Assembly: GCA_035529895.1 (NCBI GenBank)
Contig: DATKVV010000046.1
Span: forward strand, 1 to 64,000
Direction: 5' to 3'
Length of the DNA stretch: 64,000 bases
Source: JAUWKC01 sp035529895
Lineage (GTDB): Bacteria > Planctomycetota > Phycisphaerae > Sedimentisphaerales > Anaerobacaceae
Part shown: positions 27,470 through 35,570 of the stretch, piece by piece
Layout of the letters: each line of letters begins with the position of its first letter
Numbering within the stretch: the first letter of the stretch is position 1
Made by a program: the position numbers and the translations under genes
Notes under the pieces: generated by a model
The model's input: only the letters and a program-made list of their open reading frames with translations
Databases searched by the model: none
What the model was told of the DNA's origin: nothing

Positions 27470-28603
27470 CTATTCTATAACGTGGATATTCTTCTTCTTG
27501 CACATGTCCTTCAATACTTTCGGCCAGACGGTGGCGCTGACTTCGCCGATATGGGCTTTTTTCAGCAGGAGCATGAAGGTTCGCGACTGGCCGATGCCGC
27601 CGCCAATGCTTAGCGGCAGCTCGTTATTGATGATTCCCTGGTGGTAGGGCAGCTTGAGGAAATCAAGCTGGCCGGAAATCTTAAGCTGCTGCTTGAGCGT
27701 CTCTGCGTTGACGCGAATACCCATTGATGTAAGCTCATGCCGACGTTTTGTAACCGGGTTCCAGACGAGAATGTCGCCGTTGAGGCCGTGCATGGGTCGG
27801 CCGTCCTGCGAGGTTGTCGGGGTCACCCAGTCATCATAATCAGCCGCTCTCATTTCGTGGGGGTAGCCGTCCTCGAGGACCCAGCCGATGCCAATGATAA
27901 ATACGGCGGAGCATTCCTTGGCGATTTCGGTCTCACGCTGCTTGCGGGGCAGGTCGGGAAATTTCTCAAGCATCTCCTCGGCGTGAATGAAAACCAGTTC
28001 ATCCGGCAGGTCGGGATACTTGTCCGTCTTAAGCTGGGGAAACAGCTCCTGCACGTGCCGCTCGGCGCCTTTGAGGACCTTCCATATCTTCTCCACGACC
28101 TGGCGGAGGAACTTGAGGTTCCGCTGCTCGGCGGTTATCGCCAGCTCCCAGTCCCACTGGTCCACATACGCGCTGTGGTCGTTGTCGAGGAAGTAATCCT
28201 TCCGTACCGCCCGCATATCGGTCAGCAGACCCTCGCCCACTTTCATCCCGAACTGCTTGAGGGCAATCCGCTTCCACTTGGTAGCGGCCTGGACCACCTG
28301 TGCATCGACGGGGTTCTTGTTGTGGTCGTTCGATATGTGGAACTGGATGGGCGTGCGCGAGCCGTCACGGTCCAGCAGGTCGTTGACGCCGCTCTCGACG
28401 TCAACTATTAGAGGAACCGTGACGCGGATAAGATTCAGCTCTTTGCACAGATTCTCCTCTATGTAGTCCTTCACCGCATAGGTGGCAAGCTGGGTCTCCT
28501 TTGGGGACAGCAGCGAGTTGTAATCCTGTGGCAGGATTTTCTCCAGTTCGGCATAGTCGCCAATGCCCGGCCCGGCAAGGTCTGCTGCTTTCTTGTCTCG
28601 CAT
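27470..28603 (-). CDS. asnA: Aspartate-ammonia ligase (asparagine synthetase A)
   Basis: Makes asparagine from aspartate, ammonia and ATP in the cytoplasm. Similarity to E. coli AsnA runs through the whole protein: KWKR, GEGLLTDM.A.R, YVDQWDWE, VFIIGIGW, MRAADYDDW, GLNGDILVWNPV, SSMGIRV-type block, and IGGGIGQSR for ATP/adenylate binding. At 377 residues it is longer than the 330 of E. coli, mainly at the N-terminus. The ATG at 28603 is chosen because AGGAGA is 8 bases upstream; the in-frame start at 28639 has none. It is a single gene with its own promoter at 28669-28696. Confidence 0.95.
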   Translation of the reverse strand: MRDKKAADLAGPGIGDYAELEKILPQDYNSLLSPKETQLATYAVKDYIEENLCKELNLIRVTVPLIVDVESGVNDLLDRDGSRTPIQFHISNDHNKNPVDAQVVQAATKWKRIALKQFGMKVGEGLLTDMRAVRKDYFLDNDHSAYVDQWDWELAITAEQRNLKFLRQVVEKIWKVLKGAERHVQELFPQLKTDKYPDLPDELVFIHAEEMLEKFPDLPRKQRETEIAKECSAVFIIGIGWVLEDGYPHEMRAADYDDWVTPTTSQDGRPMHGLNGDILVWNPVTKRRHELTSMGIRVNAETLKQQLKISGQLDFLKLPYHQGIINNELPLSIGGGIGQSRTFMLLLKKAHIGEVSATVWPKVLKDMCKKKNIHVIE

Positions 28604-28668
28604 TTGGTTTTCTCCTCGGCGTGATTCGCCATTAAACAATATTCAGTTTGTTCGATTATCGCCGCCAA

Positions 28669-28696
28669 ATCTTACGGCTGGCCGGAAGAATGTCAA
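28669..28696 (-). promoter_or_regulatory. Predicted promoter of asnA
   Basis: Read leftward: -35 TTGACA (28696-28691), 16-base spacer, -10 TAAGAT (28674-28669). The predicted start is near 28662, about 60 bases before the chosen asnA start. Confidence 0.5.
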
Positions 28697-28882
28697 GAAT
28701 TTGTTTTATCGCAAGCGGCCCTGCAACCATCGACAGCTTAACAATAGTGACGCACATTCGCAGGAAAATATGGGTAAAGGAGCCCTGTTTGGGATAATAG
28801 CGGCGCCCGGTACTGCCTGTTAACAGTGCACACAACATAAAAATCGGGGCCGGGCCTTTCGTGGATGCGAAAGAAAGCCCCT

Positions 28883-29953
28883 TCAATATTGCCAGCCGGT
28901 CAGCCATCTATCGAGCAGAAAACCCAAATCATGGTAATCAACACACCCGTCCCTCGGTTCAAAGTCCGCGCCCTCGCACCAGTTGTTCGGCTCGCCGCAG
29001 TCGCTACTCAACCAATATGCGGCGAACACAGCGACATCATCGAAATCGACCCAATCATCGCCCGTCAGGTCTGCCTGAACGTTAATTATCTCAAGAATCC
29101 ATGTGGCATAGGAGCTCACGCGCACCCCGTCGAGATAATCGGGCTCGAGTATTTCCGGATACGTCCTGTTGCGGAACCAGGCCTGGTAAAGAATATAATT
29201 CGGGTCACCTTCATGGCCCGCCTCGTAGTGTACGCCAACCGCCCGCGACAGTCCCGCCACCTTCCACTCGGCCCCGTCATATATAAACCATCCGCCGCCG
29301 GAGTCGTGCCAGGCAAGAGTGCTTTCATAAACAGCGGATTGGCCCTCGTTAAGGCCGTCAAAATCAGCAACGATGATATCTGAAATCAAAGTGCCTATGG
29401 CGCTGCCGTTTTCGGTCTGGTCGATTCTGTTTGTGCCGAACCGCAGGGTTGTATTGGTTGAATTTGCCCAGTCATACCCATAGGTGGCGCCGTCGGTCTG
29501 GAGTAATCCACCCCTGCCGTCACCGTAACCGGCCAGCACCGCCGGCTGTCCTGCTTCGTCAGCGCCCGTGTAAGGGCCGGCGTAATGAGCAAGCTCGGGA
29601 TTTCCGCCGTCCGCTGTCGTTAGTCTGACCAATTGAATATCGGCATTGCCCAAAGGCCCGCCCATCCACTCTGCGTTGTAATGACACGTATAAGAAACAC
29701 CGTCAATTTTGACCGTTGCCGGAACTGTTTTTTGGTGGCGGGTCGTAAGAACCCAATTTGGAGCAATTACGACAAACGAGGCGTTACTGCTCCACCGGCC
29801 GACAACATTGGAATCCGGCCTGTCCGTCCAGGTCGCCAGGTTCGGTTCCCCATCGGGATGCAAAACGACAGCGAACCCCGGCCCACTGCAACAAAACACG
29901 AGCATTGCCACAAACAGCCCGTGCAGGATGCTTTTTCGCATTCGGTATTTCAT
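28883..29953 (-). CDS. Secreted trypsin-like serine protease with dockerin-like tail
   Basis: 356 residues from the ATG at 29953, giving a signal peptide (RKSILHGLFVAMLVFCCSG). A second ATG at 29941 is also possible; the longer opening to 30184 has no signal character. The chymotrypsin-fold triad is visible: His73 in WVLTTRHQ, Asp105 in NADIQLVRL and Ser218 in HDSGGGW. The C-terminus has two dockerin-like helices: DLTGDDWVDFDDVAVFAAYW, and a second one starting at DFEPRDGCVDYHD, which probably fix the enzyme to the cell surface or a scaffold. It is monocistronic; no substrate clue. Confidence 0.85.
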   Translation of the reverse strand: MKYRMRKSILHGLFVAMLVFCCSGPGFAVVLHPDGEPNLATWTDRPDSNVVGRWSSNASFVVIAPNWVLTTRHQKTVPATVKIDGVSYTCHYNAEWMGGPLGNADIQLVRLTTADGGNPELAHYAGPYTGADEAGQPAVLAGYGDGRGGLLQTDGATYGYDWANSTNTTLRFGTNRIDQTENGSAIGTLISDIIVADFDGLNEGQSAVYESTLAWHDSGGGWFIYDGAEWKVAGLSRAVGVHYEAGHEGDPNYILYQAWFRNRTYPEILEPDYLDGVRVSSYATWILEIINVQADLTGDDWVDFDDVAVFAAYWLSSDCGEPNNWCEGADFEPRDGCVDYHDLGFLLDRWLTGWQY

Positions 29954-30886
29954 AACTTCCGAGCGAACATTTGCAACAAACACCCGGTGACCTTCCTTCG
30001 GCGGGTCACCCATCCTCCTTCTGAGCCTTGCAGGCCCGCAACTGTACAATAACAGATTTAAGGGGGTTGGTTCAAGCAAAAAACACGGTTCTACTGGCGA
30101 GACCACGGCTGAACGAAGTGTAGCAGGGCTGAACGGAGAGATTTTTCTGCCCATTCTTGCCGGGCATTTCCCACCGTCTGACATTGGTCATACACTCTTC
30201 CCTTACAAACCAAGGCCGCTGAATCTTACAGGGGTCGCGTAAAACTTGGCTGACGGTATTTGCCCGCGTCGCATTATTGCGGCACTTGCGAATTACGGTG
30301 TATTCTATTTGACAATGTCCCGGCAACAGCCTATTGCATCTTATGCTCGAGAAAGAGAACGTCGACGTGAAAAGGTTTTTAGTTGGTTTTTTGCTTCCGG
30401 CCCTGAGTGTGGCCGCAGTGATTTGGTTGCAGCGCAGAGCCAACCCGCTCCTCTGGGCGACATTGTCTTTGACATGAAATATCGCGACGTGGGCGCCCCG
30501 CAGGAGGAAAACGGAAGACAAGAAGCTTTCCCCCTGGATATGGGGCTTAGGCATTAGGTGCTCCACTTTCTATTTCCTGCGTTCCCGGCGGTCGCCATCA
30601 ATCAATCGGAACATGTTTATTGGTGAACTAAGCAGACTGGCCGGCCCTTCCGACCATTTCACCAGAAGCTTATGATGGCAATCATCGAAAAGCAGCCCCG
30701 CCTTAAGGGACGGCAGCGTAGGTTAAATCCCCAATAGCGCTGCCCAAACCGGCATATACCGGCTCGCCAATGCCCGATGCACAAATGCCGCCAGACGACT
30801 ATATCCCCTGCTGATTTCCTTTCCTGATGTCACCTGAAGTTCCCCTTTTGCGTATCTGCGGTAAGGGGTCTGGCCGGCTACCTCTC
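29954..30886. other. Long intergenic region without a convincing gene
   Basis: 933 bases. Overlapping frames on both strands exist (for example 30072-30566 on the minus strand and 30246-30557 on the plus strand), but they are rich in Arg, Cys and Ser and lack ribosome sites. A 44-codon rightward frame at 30343-30477 would encode a short basic single-span peptide (KRFLVGFLLPALSVAAVIWL), without a ribosome site. An inverted repeat GGCAGCG/GCGCTGCC flanks 30712-30744. Nothing else was recognised; it may hold the promoter of the secreted protease and the end of the polysaccharide operon transcript. Confidence 0.5.
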
Positions 30887-31831
30887 TTAGGCTTCTTGTC
30901 CGAGCCACGCCACGAACTTCTTCAAACCCTCTTCAATCGTCGTTGACGGATTGTAACCTAACTCCCGCACAGCCTTGGTAACATCGGCATACGTTCGCTC
31001 CACGTCGCCCGGCTGAGCCGGCTGATATTCTTTAACCGCCTTCTTGCCCAGGGCTTTTTCAATCTCGGTAATCAAGTCGTTCACCGATATCGGTCTTGAC
31101 TCGCCCAGATTGTAAATGTTGAACCCCTCGCACCTTTCCATCGCTGCTACTGTGCCGTCGATTATATCGTCGATGTATGTGAAGTCGCGCATCATAGAAC
31201 CGTCGCCGTAAACAGGTATCGCCTTGTCCTGCTCGATAAGCCGGCAGAATTTGTGGATGGCCAAATCGGGCCTCTGCCGCGGACCGTAAACGGTGAAAAA
31301 ACGCAGGCAGGTTACGTTGACGCCGTAGAGATGGTGGTACGTATGGCAGATTAGCTCGCCGGCCTTTTTCGTCGCCGCATAAGGAGAGATTGGATAATCG
31401 ACATTATCATCCTCGCTGAAGGGCACTTTTTTGTTATTGCCGTACACGCTCGAACTTGAGCCGAAGATGAACTTCTTGATTTTATGTCTTGTCGCGGCTT
31501 CGAGCAGGGCCATCGTTCCATTCACGTTGACATCCGCGTAAAGGAGCGGCTTGGCGATTGATGGCCTTACCCCCGCCCGCGCCGCCAGATGGACGATTAT
31601 CTCGATGCCCTCGCCCATTGCCTTGTCCATAGCGGCGCCGTCACGAATATCGGCTTCGAGGAGCTGGAAAGCCTCATTCTTCAGACAGCCCCCAATGTTC
31701 CGGCGTTTGATTCGCGGGTCGTAAAAATCGTCGAAGTTATCAACCCCGACCACCTCCCAGCCCTCGGCCAAAAGCCGCTCGCTCAAATGTGGCCCGATAA
31801 ACCCCGCCGCTCCCGTAACCAGTGCCTTCAT
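30887..31831 (-). CDS. NAD-dependent nucleotide-sugar epimerase, UDP-glucuronate 4-epimerase-like
   Basis: 314 residues, cytoplasmic extended SDR enzyme. Gly-rich NAD motif GAAGFIG (7-13), SSSSVYG (125-131), catalytic Tyr151-x3-Lys155 (YAATKK), FFTVYGPRQRPD and MMRDFTYIDDI are all present. The RQRPDLAI block and closeness to UDP-glucose dehydrogenase suggest epimerisation of UDP-glucuronate to UDP-galacturonate, although UDP-glucose 4-epimerase activity cannot be excluded. It is the last gene of the NusG-headed leftward unit (10 bases after the small membrane gene) and would supply acidic sugar precursors for an exopolysaccharide. Confidence 0.9.
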   Translation of the reverse strand: MKALVTGAAGFIGPHLSERLLAEGWEVVGVDNFDDFYDPRIKRRNIGGCLKNEAFQLLEADIRDGAAMDKAMGEGIEIIVHLAARAGVRPSIAKPLLYADVNVNGTMALLEAATRHKIKKFIFGSSSSVYGNNKKVPFSEDDNVDYPISPYAATKKAGELICHTYHHLYGVNVTCLRFFTVYGPRQRPDLAIHKFCRLIEQDKAIPVYGDGSMMRDFTYIDDIIDGTVAAMERCEGFNIYNLGESRPISVNDLITEIEKALGKKAVKEYQPAQPGDVERTYADVTKAVRELGYNPSTTIEEGLKKFVAWLGQEA

Positions 31832-31840
31832 GTAACCCCC

Positions 31841-32206
31841 TTAGGCGTATATGATGATGACCACCCCTACGGCAAAAGCGACCAGAGCCAGCATCCGAAG
31901 AACAAAAGCTGACTGGTTTTGAGCCCACTCAAAGATGGGGCGCAGCCTGCCCGGGCCCATCACAAATATCAAAAGCCCCGATATAAGGAACAGAATCCCA
32001 AACGTCAATATCACCCAGAAGTTCTTGCATTCACCAGCGGCAACAAAGAATACAATTGCCATCGCGAATCTTATCAGGCCCGCAAAGTATATTCGGTTTC
32101 CCTTTTTGAAGAATTCCATCAGCCACTTTATCACGCCGGGTTTGAGAAAATACGCAATCGCAATAAGAACAATAACTATTCCTATGATTTTAACAACCAG
32201 GTCCAT
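31841..32206 (-). CDS. Small four-span membrane protein
   Basis: 121 residues with four hydrophobic stretches (VKIIGIVIVLIAIAYFL; FAGLIRFAMAIVFFVAAG; FWVILTFGILFLISGLLIFV; MLALVAFAVGVVIIIY). No family was recognised. It lies between UDP-glucose dehydrogenase (40 bases) and the epimerase (10 bases) on the same strand and is probably cotranscribed, but the function is unknown. Confidence 0.7.
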   Translation of the reverse strand: MDLVVKIIGIVIVLIAIAYFLKPGVIKWLMEFFKKGNRIYFAGLIRFAMAIVFFVAAGECKNFWVILTFGILFLISGLLIFVMGPGRLRPIFEWAQNQSAFVLRMLALVAFAVGVVIIIYA

Positions 32207-32246
32207 CCCTTTGTCCTTTCATTGCATCGAGATTCGATTTTATCGT

Positions 32247-33560
32247 TTACGGCAAAACGGCTGCACGACCAATACTGTAATATTCCATACCGGCCTTCCT
32301 GACCACCTCAGGGTCGTAAAGGTTCCGGCCGTCGAAGATGACCCGTTTTTTCAGCTTGCGCCCGATAACCTCGAAGTCCGGATTCCTGAACTCCTGCCAA
32401 TCGGTTAAAATGACCAAACCGTCTGCTTCTTCCAGCGCATCGTATCCGTTTGCAAAGGTCTCGATCCTTCCCTCCAAAGCCGCCAGCGCCCCGGATGCCG
32501 CTTCGGGGTCATAAGCCTTTATCCTTATTCCACAATCGAGAAGTTTTCTGATGCAGTTGATTGCGGCTGATTCCCTCACGTCGTCGGTTTTTGCCTTGAA
32601 AGCCAGACCCCACACCGCCAGCACCGTTTCCTTTTCCCGTCCCGCAAAGTAATCCGTGATACGCCCCGCGAAGCGCGCCTGTACCTCCGCATTAACCTGC
32701 TGCACCGATTTGACAATCTTCATCTCCAGCCCGTGTTCGCTGCCCGTATGGATCAACGCACGAACGTCCTTCGGAAAACAACTGCCGCCGAAGCCCACTC
32801 CCGGAAACAGAAACGAGCGTCCGATGCGCGAATCGCTGCCGATGCCCTGTCTGACCAATTCGACATCGGCGCCAATCTTCTCGCACAGCGCGGAGATTTC
32901 GTTCATAAACGAGATTCTCGTGGCCAGCATGGCGTTGGCTGCATATTTGGTCATCTCGGCCGAAGCAGGGTCCATAAACAGTACGCGATTGCCCCTTCGC
33001 ATGAAGGGACTGTACAAGCGCTTCATTATCTCCCTTACTGCAGCGTTGGTTGTCCCGATTATTATCCTGTCCGGACTCATAAAATCCTCAACCGCTGCGC
33101 CTTCCTTCAAGAACTCCGGATTGCTGACGTAATCAAACGGCGTTTGTGTTTTGGATTCTATCAAATCCGTCACCCTCTTATATGTACCGACCGGCACGGT
33201 GCTTTTTGTTACAATGATTCTATAGTCGCGCAGGTTTTCAGCGATATCCGAGGCCGCTTGGAGCAGGGCCGATATATCCGCTGAACCATCCGGCGCCGAA
33301 GGCGTGCCGACCGCAAGGAAGATAATAAGAGAATCTTCCACCCCACGCCTTAAATCGGTTGTGAAGTGCAGTCTGCCGAGCTTTTCGTTGTGCTGGACTA
33401 TCTCGGTCAGGCCAGGCTCGTAAATTGGAATTACTCCTTTTTTGAGGCCCTCAATCTTCTCGGCATCTACATCCACGCATATAACGTCCTTGCCTGCCTC
33501 AGCCAAACAGCCGGCCGTTACCAATCCAACGTAACCAACACCAACCACACAAACCTTCAT
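32247..33560 (-). CDS. ugd: UDP-glucose 6-dehydrogenase
   Basis: 437 residues, cytoplasmic. It oxidises UDP-glucose to UDP-glucuronate with two NAD. The NAD-binding start VGVGYVGLVTAGCLA, AVGTPS, the STVPVGT loop, NPEFLKEG, and the catalytic Cys261 in GFGGSCFPKD are all intact; length is usual. Together with the epimerase downstream it makes UDP-glucuronate and probably UDP-galacturonate for envelope polysaccharide. It lies 73 bases after the NusG-like gene within the same leftward unit. Confidence 0.94.
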   Translation of the reverse strand: MKVCVVGVGYVGLVTAGCLAEAGKDVICVDVDAEKIEGLKKGVIPIYEPGLTEIVQHNEKLGRLHFTTDLRRGVEDSLIIFLAVGTPSAPDGSADISALLQAASDIAENLRDYRIIVTKSTVPVGTYKRVTDLIESKTQTPFDYVSNPEFLKEGAAVEDFMSPDRIIIGTTNAAVREIMKRLYSPFMRRGNRVLFMDPASAEMTKYAANAMLATRISFMNEISALCEKIGADVELVRQGIGSDSRIGRSFLFPGVGFGGSCFPKDVRALIHTGSEHGLEMKIVKSVQQVNAEVQARFAGRITDYFAGREKETVLAVWGLAFKAKTDDVRESAAINCIRKLLDCGIRIKAYDPEAASGALAALEGRIETFANGYDALEEADGLVILTDWQEFRNPDFEVIGRKLKKRVIFDGRNLYDPEVVRKAGMEYYSIGRAAVLP

Positions 33561-33633
33561 CTACAATCTCCTGCTGTCCAATATATAGCTTCCGCCCTCG
33601 GCTCTTGCCTTCCTGTCGAAAGGACATAAAAAA

Positions 33634-34194
33634 TCACGGGCTCGCTTCTTCAATGACTTCTATCATGTCAGCGTCTATCTCTACGCTTGTCGCTCGGCCA
33701 AGTATATCTATCTGCAAAACCAGACGGGTCGCCGTCTTGGTTCTAACAACAATGCCGCGCAGGTCGGCCAACGGCCCCCCTATGACCCGGCAGGGTTGAC
33801 CCGCCTTGAGGTACTTATGAGGCGTCAGGGGCGCGCCTGCTCGAAGAGCCTTCTCAATCTGTGATAGTTCATTCAGCAATCTCTCCTGGTCTTTGACCTG
33901 GATAAGATTGGCCACGCGGTTGGTTTTCAATAAATCGACTCGCTGGTTTTCCTCGCCGCAAAAGAACAGATACCCGGTGAACAAGGGCAGAAGAGAGCGT
34001 ATGGTTCTGCCTTTTTGCCGCCGGACCTTCCAGGTCATAGGAAGAAAATAATTGATGTCCTTGCGAATCAGGTCCTGGGCCAGGGCCTTTTCGTTTCTGC
34101 TTTTCGTATGGGCAACCCACCACACGCCGGCAAAGTCGCGAATTGACTTCTCCTCGGGCCAGACAATCGGGGGATTTTCGTTTAACTTCAGCAA
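33634..34194 (-). CDS. Specialised NusG paralog (RfaH/LoaP/UpxY-like antiterminator)
   Basis: 186 residues. N-terminal NGN domain (WWVAHTKSRNEKALAQDL; YFLPMTW; LLPLFTGYLFF) followed by a KOW domain (LKAGQPCRVIGGPLADLRGI). NusG paralogs of this kind ride with RNA polymerase and prevent early termination in long polysaccharide operons. Being the first gene of an operon with ugd and a nucleotide-sugar epimerase fits that role. The TTG at 34194 is preferred because AGGAG lies 7 bases before it; an in-frame TTG at 34242 has no site and sits in a palindrome. The leader holds hairpins that could be its recognition element. It is not the housekeeping nusG, which sits with ribosomal protein genes. Confidence 0.88.
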   Translation of the reverse strand: MLKLNENPPIVWPEEKSIRDFAGVWWVAHTKSRNEKALAQDLIRKDINYFLPMTWKVRRQKGRTIRSLLPLFTGYLFFCGEENQRVDLLKTNRVANLIQVKDQERLLNELSQIEKALRAGAPLTPHKYLKAGQPCRVIGGPLADLRGIVVRTKTATRLVLQIDILGRATSVEIDADMIEVIEEASP

Positions 34195-34241
34195 CTCTGT
34201 GCTCCTGACCTCTCTCGTACCGCCGGGCGCTGATAACGGCA

Positions 34242-34287
34242 AACAGGCCTGTTCTCACAGGTCCCGCCAAACGAATGGCTCACCTGT
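34242..34287 (-). promoter_or_regulatory. Two-hairpin leader upstream of NusG paralog
   Basis: A 12-base palindrome AACAGGCCTGTT (34242-34253) directly follows (in the transcript) a larger hairpin with arms ACAGGT and ACCTGT (34257-34262 and 34282-34287) and an inner GCC/GGC pair. LoaP-type NusG paralogs are known to recognise a dual-hairpin leader RNA, so this is a candidate recognition site. Confidence 0.4.
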
Positions 34288-34339
34288 CCACAGCCGAGGC
34301 GGTAGTAAATCTTGTCCGTACTGCCAAATATGAATAATC

Positions 34340-34368
34340 AGTCTATGCACACACGCTCCGAATGTCAA
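34340..34368 (-). promoter_or_regulatory. Predicted leftward promoter of the NusG-paralog/ugd operon
   Basis: Read leftward: -35 TTGACA (34368-34363), 17-base spacer, -10 TAGACT (34345-34340). The -35 box forms one arm of the palindrome GTCAAA-ACA-TTTGAC (34364-34378) shared with the rightward promoter. Confidence 0.55.
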
Positions 34369-34373
34369 AACAT

Positions 34374-34402
34374 TTGACTATCTACAATTGAGTATTTATA
34401 CT
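34374..34402 (+). promoter_or_regulatory. Predicted rightward promoter of ATP-grasp/WecA-like pair
   Basis: -35 TTGACT (34374-34379), 17-base spacer, -10 TATACT (34397-34402), predicted start near 34409. This places the in-frame TTG at 34388 upstream of the transcript and supports the ATG at 34475 for the ATP-grasp gene. Confidence 0.6.
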
Positions 34403-34474
34403 ATTGATGTACGAGGCGTAAATCGCAAGCAGGCAATTACAACGTTCGGACGGCAGGATACGAGAGACAATACC

Positions 34475-35545
34475 ATGGCTGAATCCAAAGCTTCTGTAGG
34501 GAAGCCTATTTCAGGGGTTAGGAACCGCAAGAAAGTGCATCTGGAACCTCCGCCAAATAAACCGCACAAAAAGAAAGCTGCAGACAGCCTGAGCGTTCTG
34601 TTTACCTGTATTGGCAGACGCGTCTCCCTGCTCAACAGTTTTCGCAGAGCCGCAAGACAACTGAGAATAAACGCCTACTTTCTCGGCACGGACACCACCG
34701 AACTTAGTCCCGCTCTGCAATTGTGCGATAAAGGCTTTTTGGTCAAGCCGGTATCACACGCCAATTATATCAACCAATTACTCACTATTGTCAAAGCCAA
34801 CAACGTAAAACTGCTTGTTCCCACCGTTGACCTCGATTTGAAACTCCTGGCGCAGAACAAACCGGAATTTGCAGCAGTCGGCTGCTGTGTCCTTGTCTCA
34901 GCGCGGCAGGTAATCAACATATGTCAGGACAAAAGGAAAACCTATCGCTTTCTGGTCAGGAATGGCTTTGATACCCCCGTTTCCATGAGCGTTCGAACGG
35001 CCCTCTCGAAGAAGAAGCTGAACTGGCCTTGCTTTCTAAAACCCTGGGACGGCTATGCCAGCAGAGGCAACGCAGTGGTAAACAATCGCAGCGAACTTCT
35101 GTTTTTCTCAAAAAGAGTGCCCAACCCCATCTGTCAGGAGTTTGTAAGAGGCACTGAGTACACGTGCGATGCGTACGTTGACTTTAGTATGAAAGTCCAC
35201 TGTGTTGTGCCGCGCAAACGCATTGAGGTCAGGGCGGGCGAGGTCAGCAAGAGCCGCATCGTAAAAAATGCAATGATTTGCAGCGAGGCGGCAAGACTGG
35301 TTGAGAAACTCGGCGCAGGGCCGGGCGTCATCACTCTTCAGTTGTTTTTAACCGACGAGAATAAGCTAAAATTCATCGAGATAAACCCGCGATTCGGGGG
35401 TGGGGCGCCCCTTTCAATAAAGGCAGGTGCAAATTTCCCAAAATGGATACTTCAGGAAGTCCTCGGCAGAAAAACCAATATTCGTTTCGACGGCTTCAAG
35501 GATGGACTGACGATGCTTCGCTACGATGGTGAAGTCTGGCTGTAA
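34475..35545 (+). CDS. ATP-grasp protein (carbamoyl-phosphate-synthase/PylC-like)
   Basis: 356 residues. After a basic tail of about 40 residues comes a Rossmann-like pre-ATP-grasp domain (SVLFTCIGRRVSLLNSFRRA; YFLGTDTTELSPAL) and an ATP-grasp domain with PCFLKPWDGYASRGN (ATP-binding lysine region), QEFVRGTEYTCDAYVD and the Mg-binding end FIEINPRFGGG. Such enzymes join a carboxylate to an amine or thiol by acyl-phosphate chemistry. It is followed after 25 bases by a WecA-like transferase and faces the ugd operon, so modification of a glycan or glycan precursor with an amino acid is a reasonable guess. Substrate unknown. Confidence 0.85.
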   Translation: MAESKASVGKPISGVRNRKKVHLEPPPNKPHKKKAADSLSVLFTCIGRRVSLLNSFRRAARQLRINAYFLGTDTTELSPALQLCDKGFLVKPVSHANYINQLLTIVKANNVKLLVPTVDLDLKLLAQNKPEFAAVGCCVLVSARQVINICQDKRKTYRFLVRNGFDTPVSMSVRTALSKKKLNWPCFLKPWDGYASRGNAVVNNRSELLFFSKRVPNPICQEFVRGTEYTCDAYVDFSMKVHCVVPRKRIEVRAGEVSKSRIVKNAMICSEAARLVEKLGAGPGVITLQLFLTDENKLKFIEINPRFGGGAPLSIKAGANFPKWILQEVLGRKTNIRFDGFKDGLTMLRYDGEVWL

Positions 35546-35570
35546 GACGCTTGACAGGGAGAGCTGCGAA

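Noticed and set aside
30343..30477. 44-codon rightward frame with one membrane span
   Set aside because: Hydrophobic core is suggestive, but no ribosome site or clear promoter supports it.
30072..30566. Leftward 164-codon frame in the 933-base gap
   Set aside because: Composition rich in Arg, Cys and Ser, no ribosome site and no domain; looks like chance.
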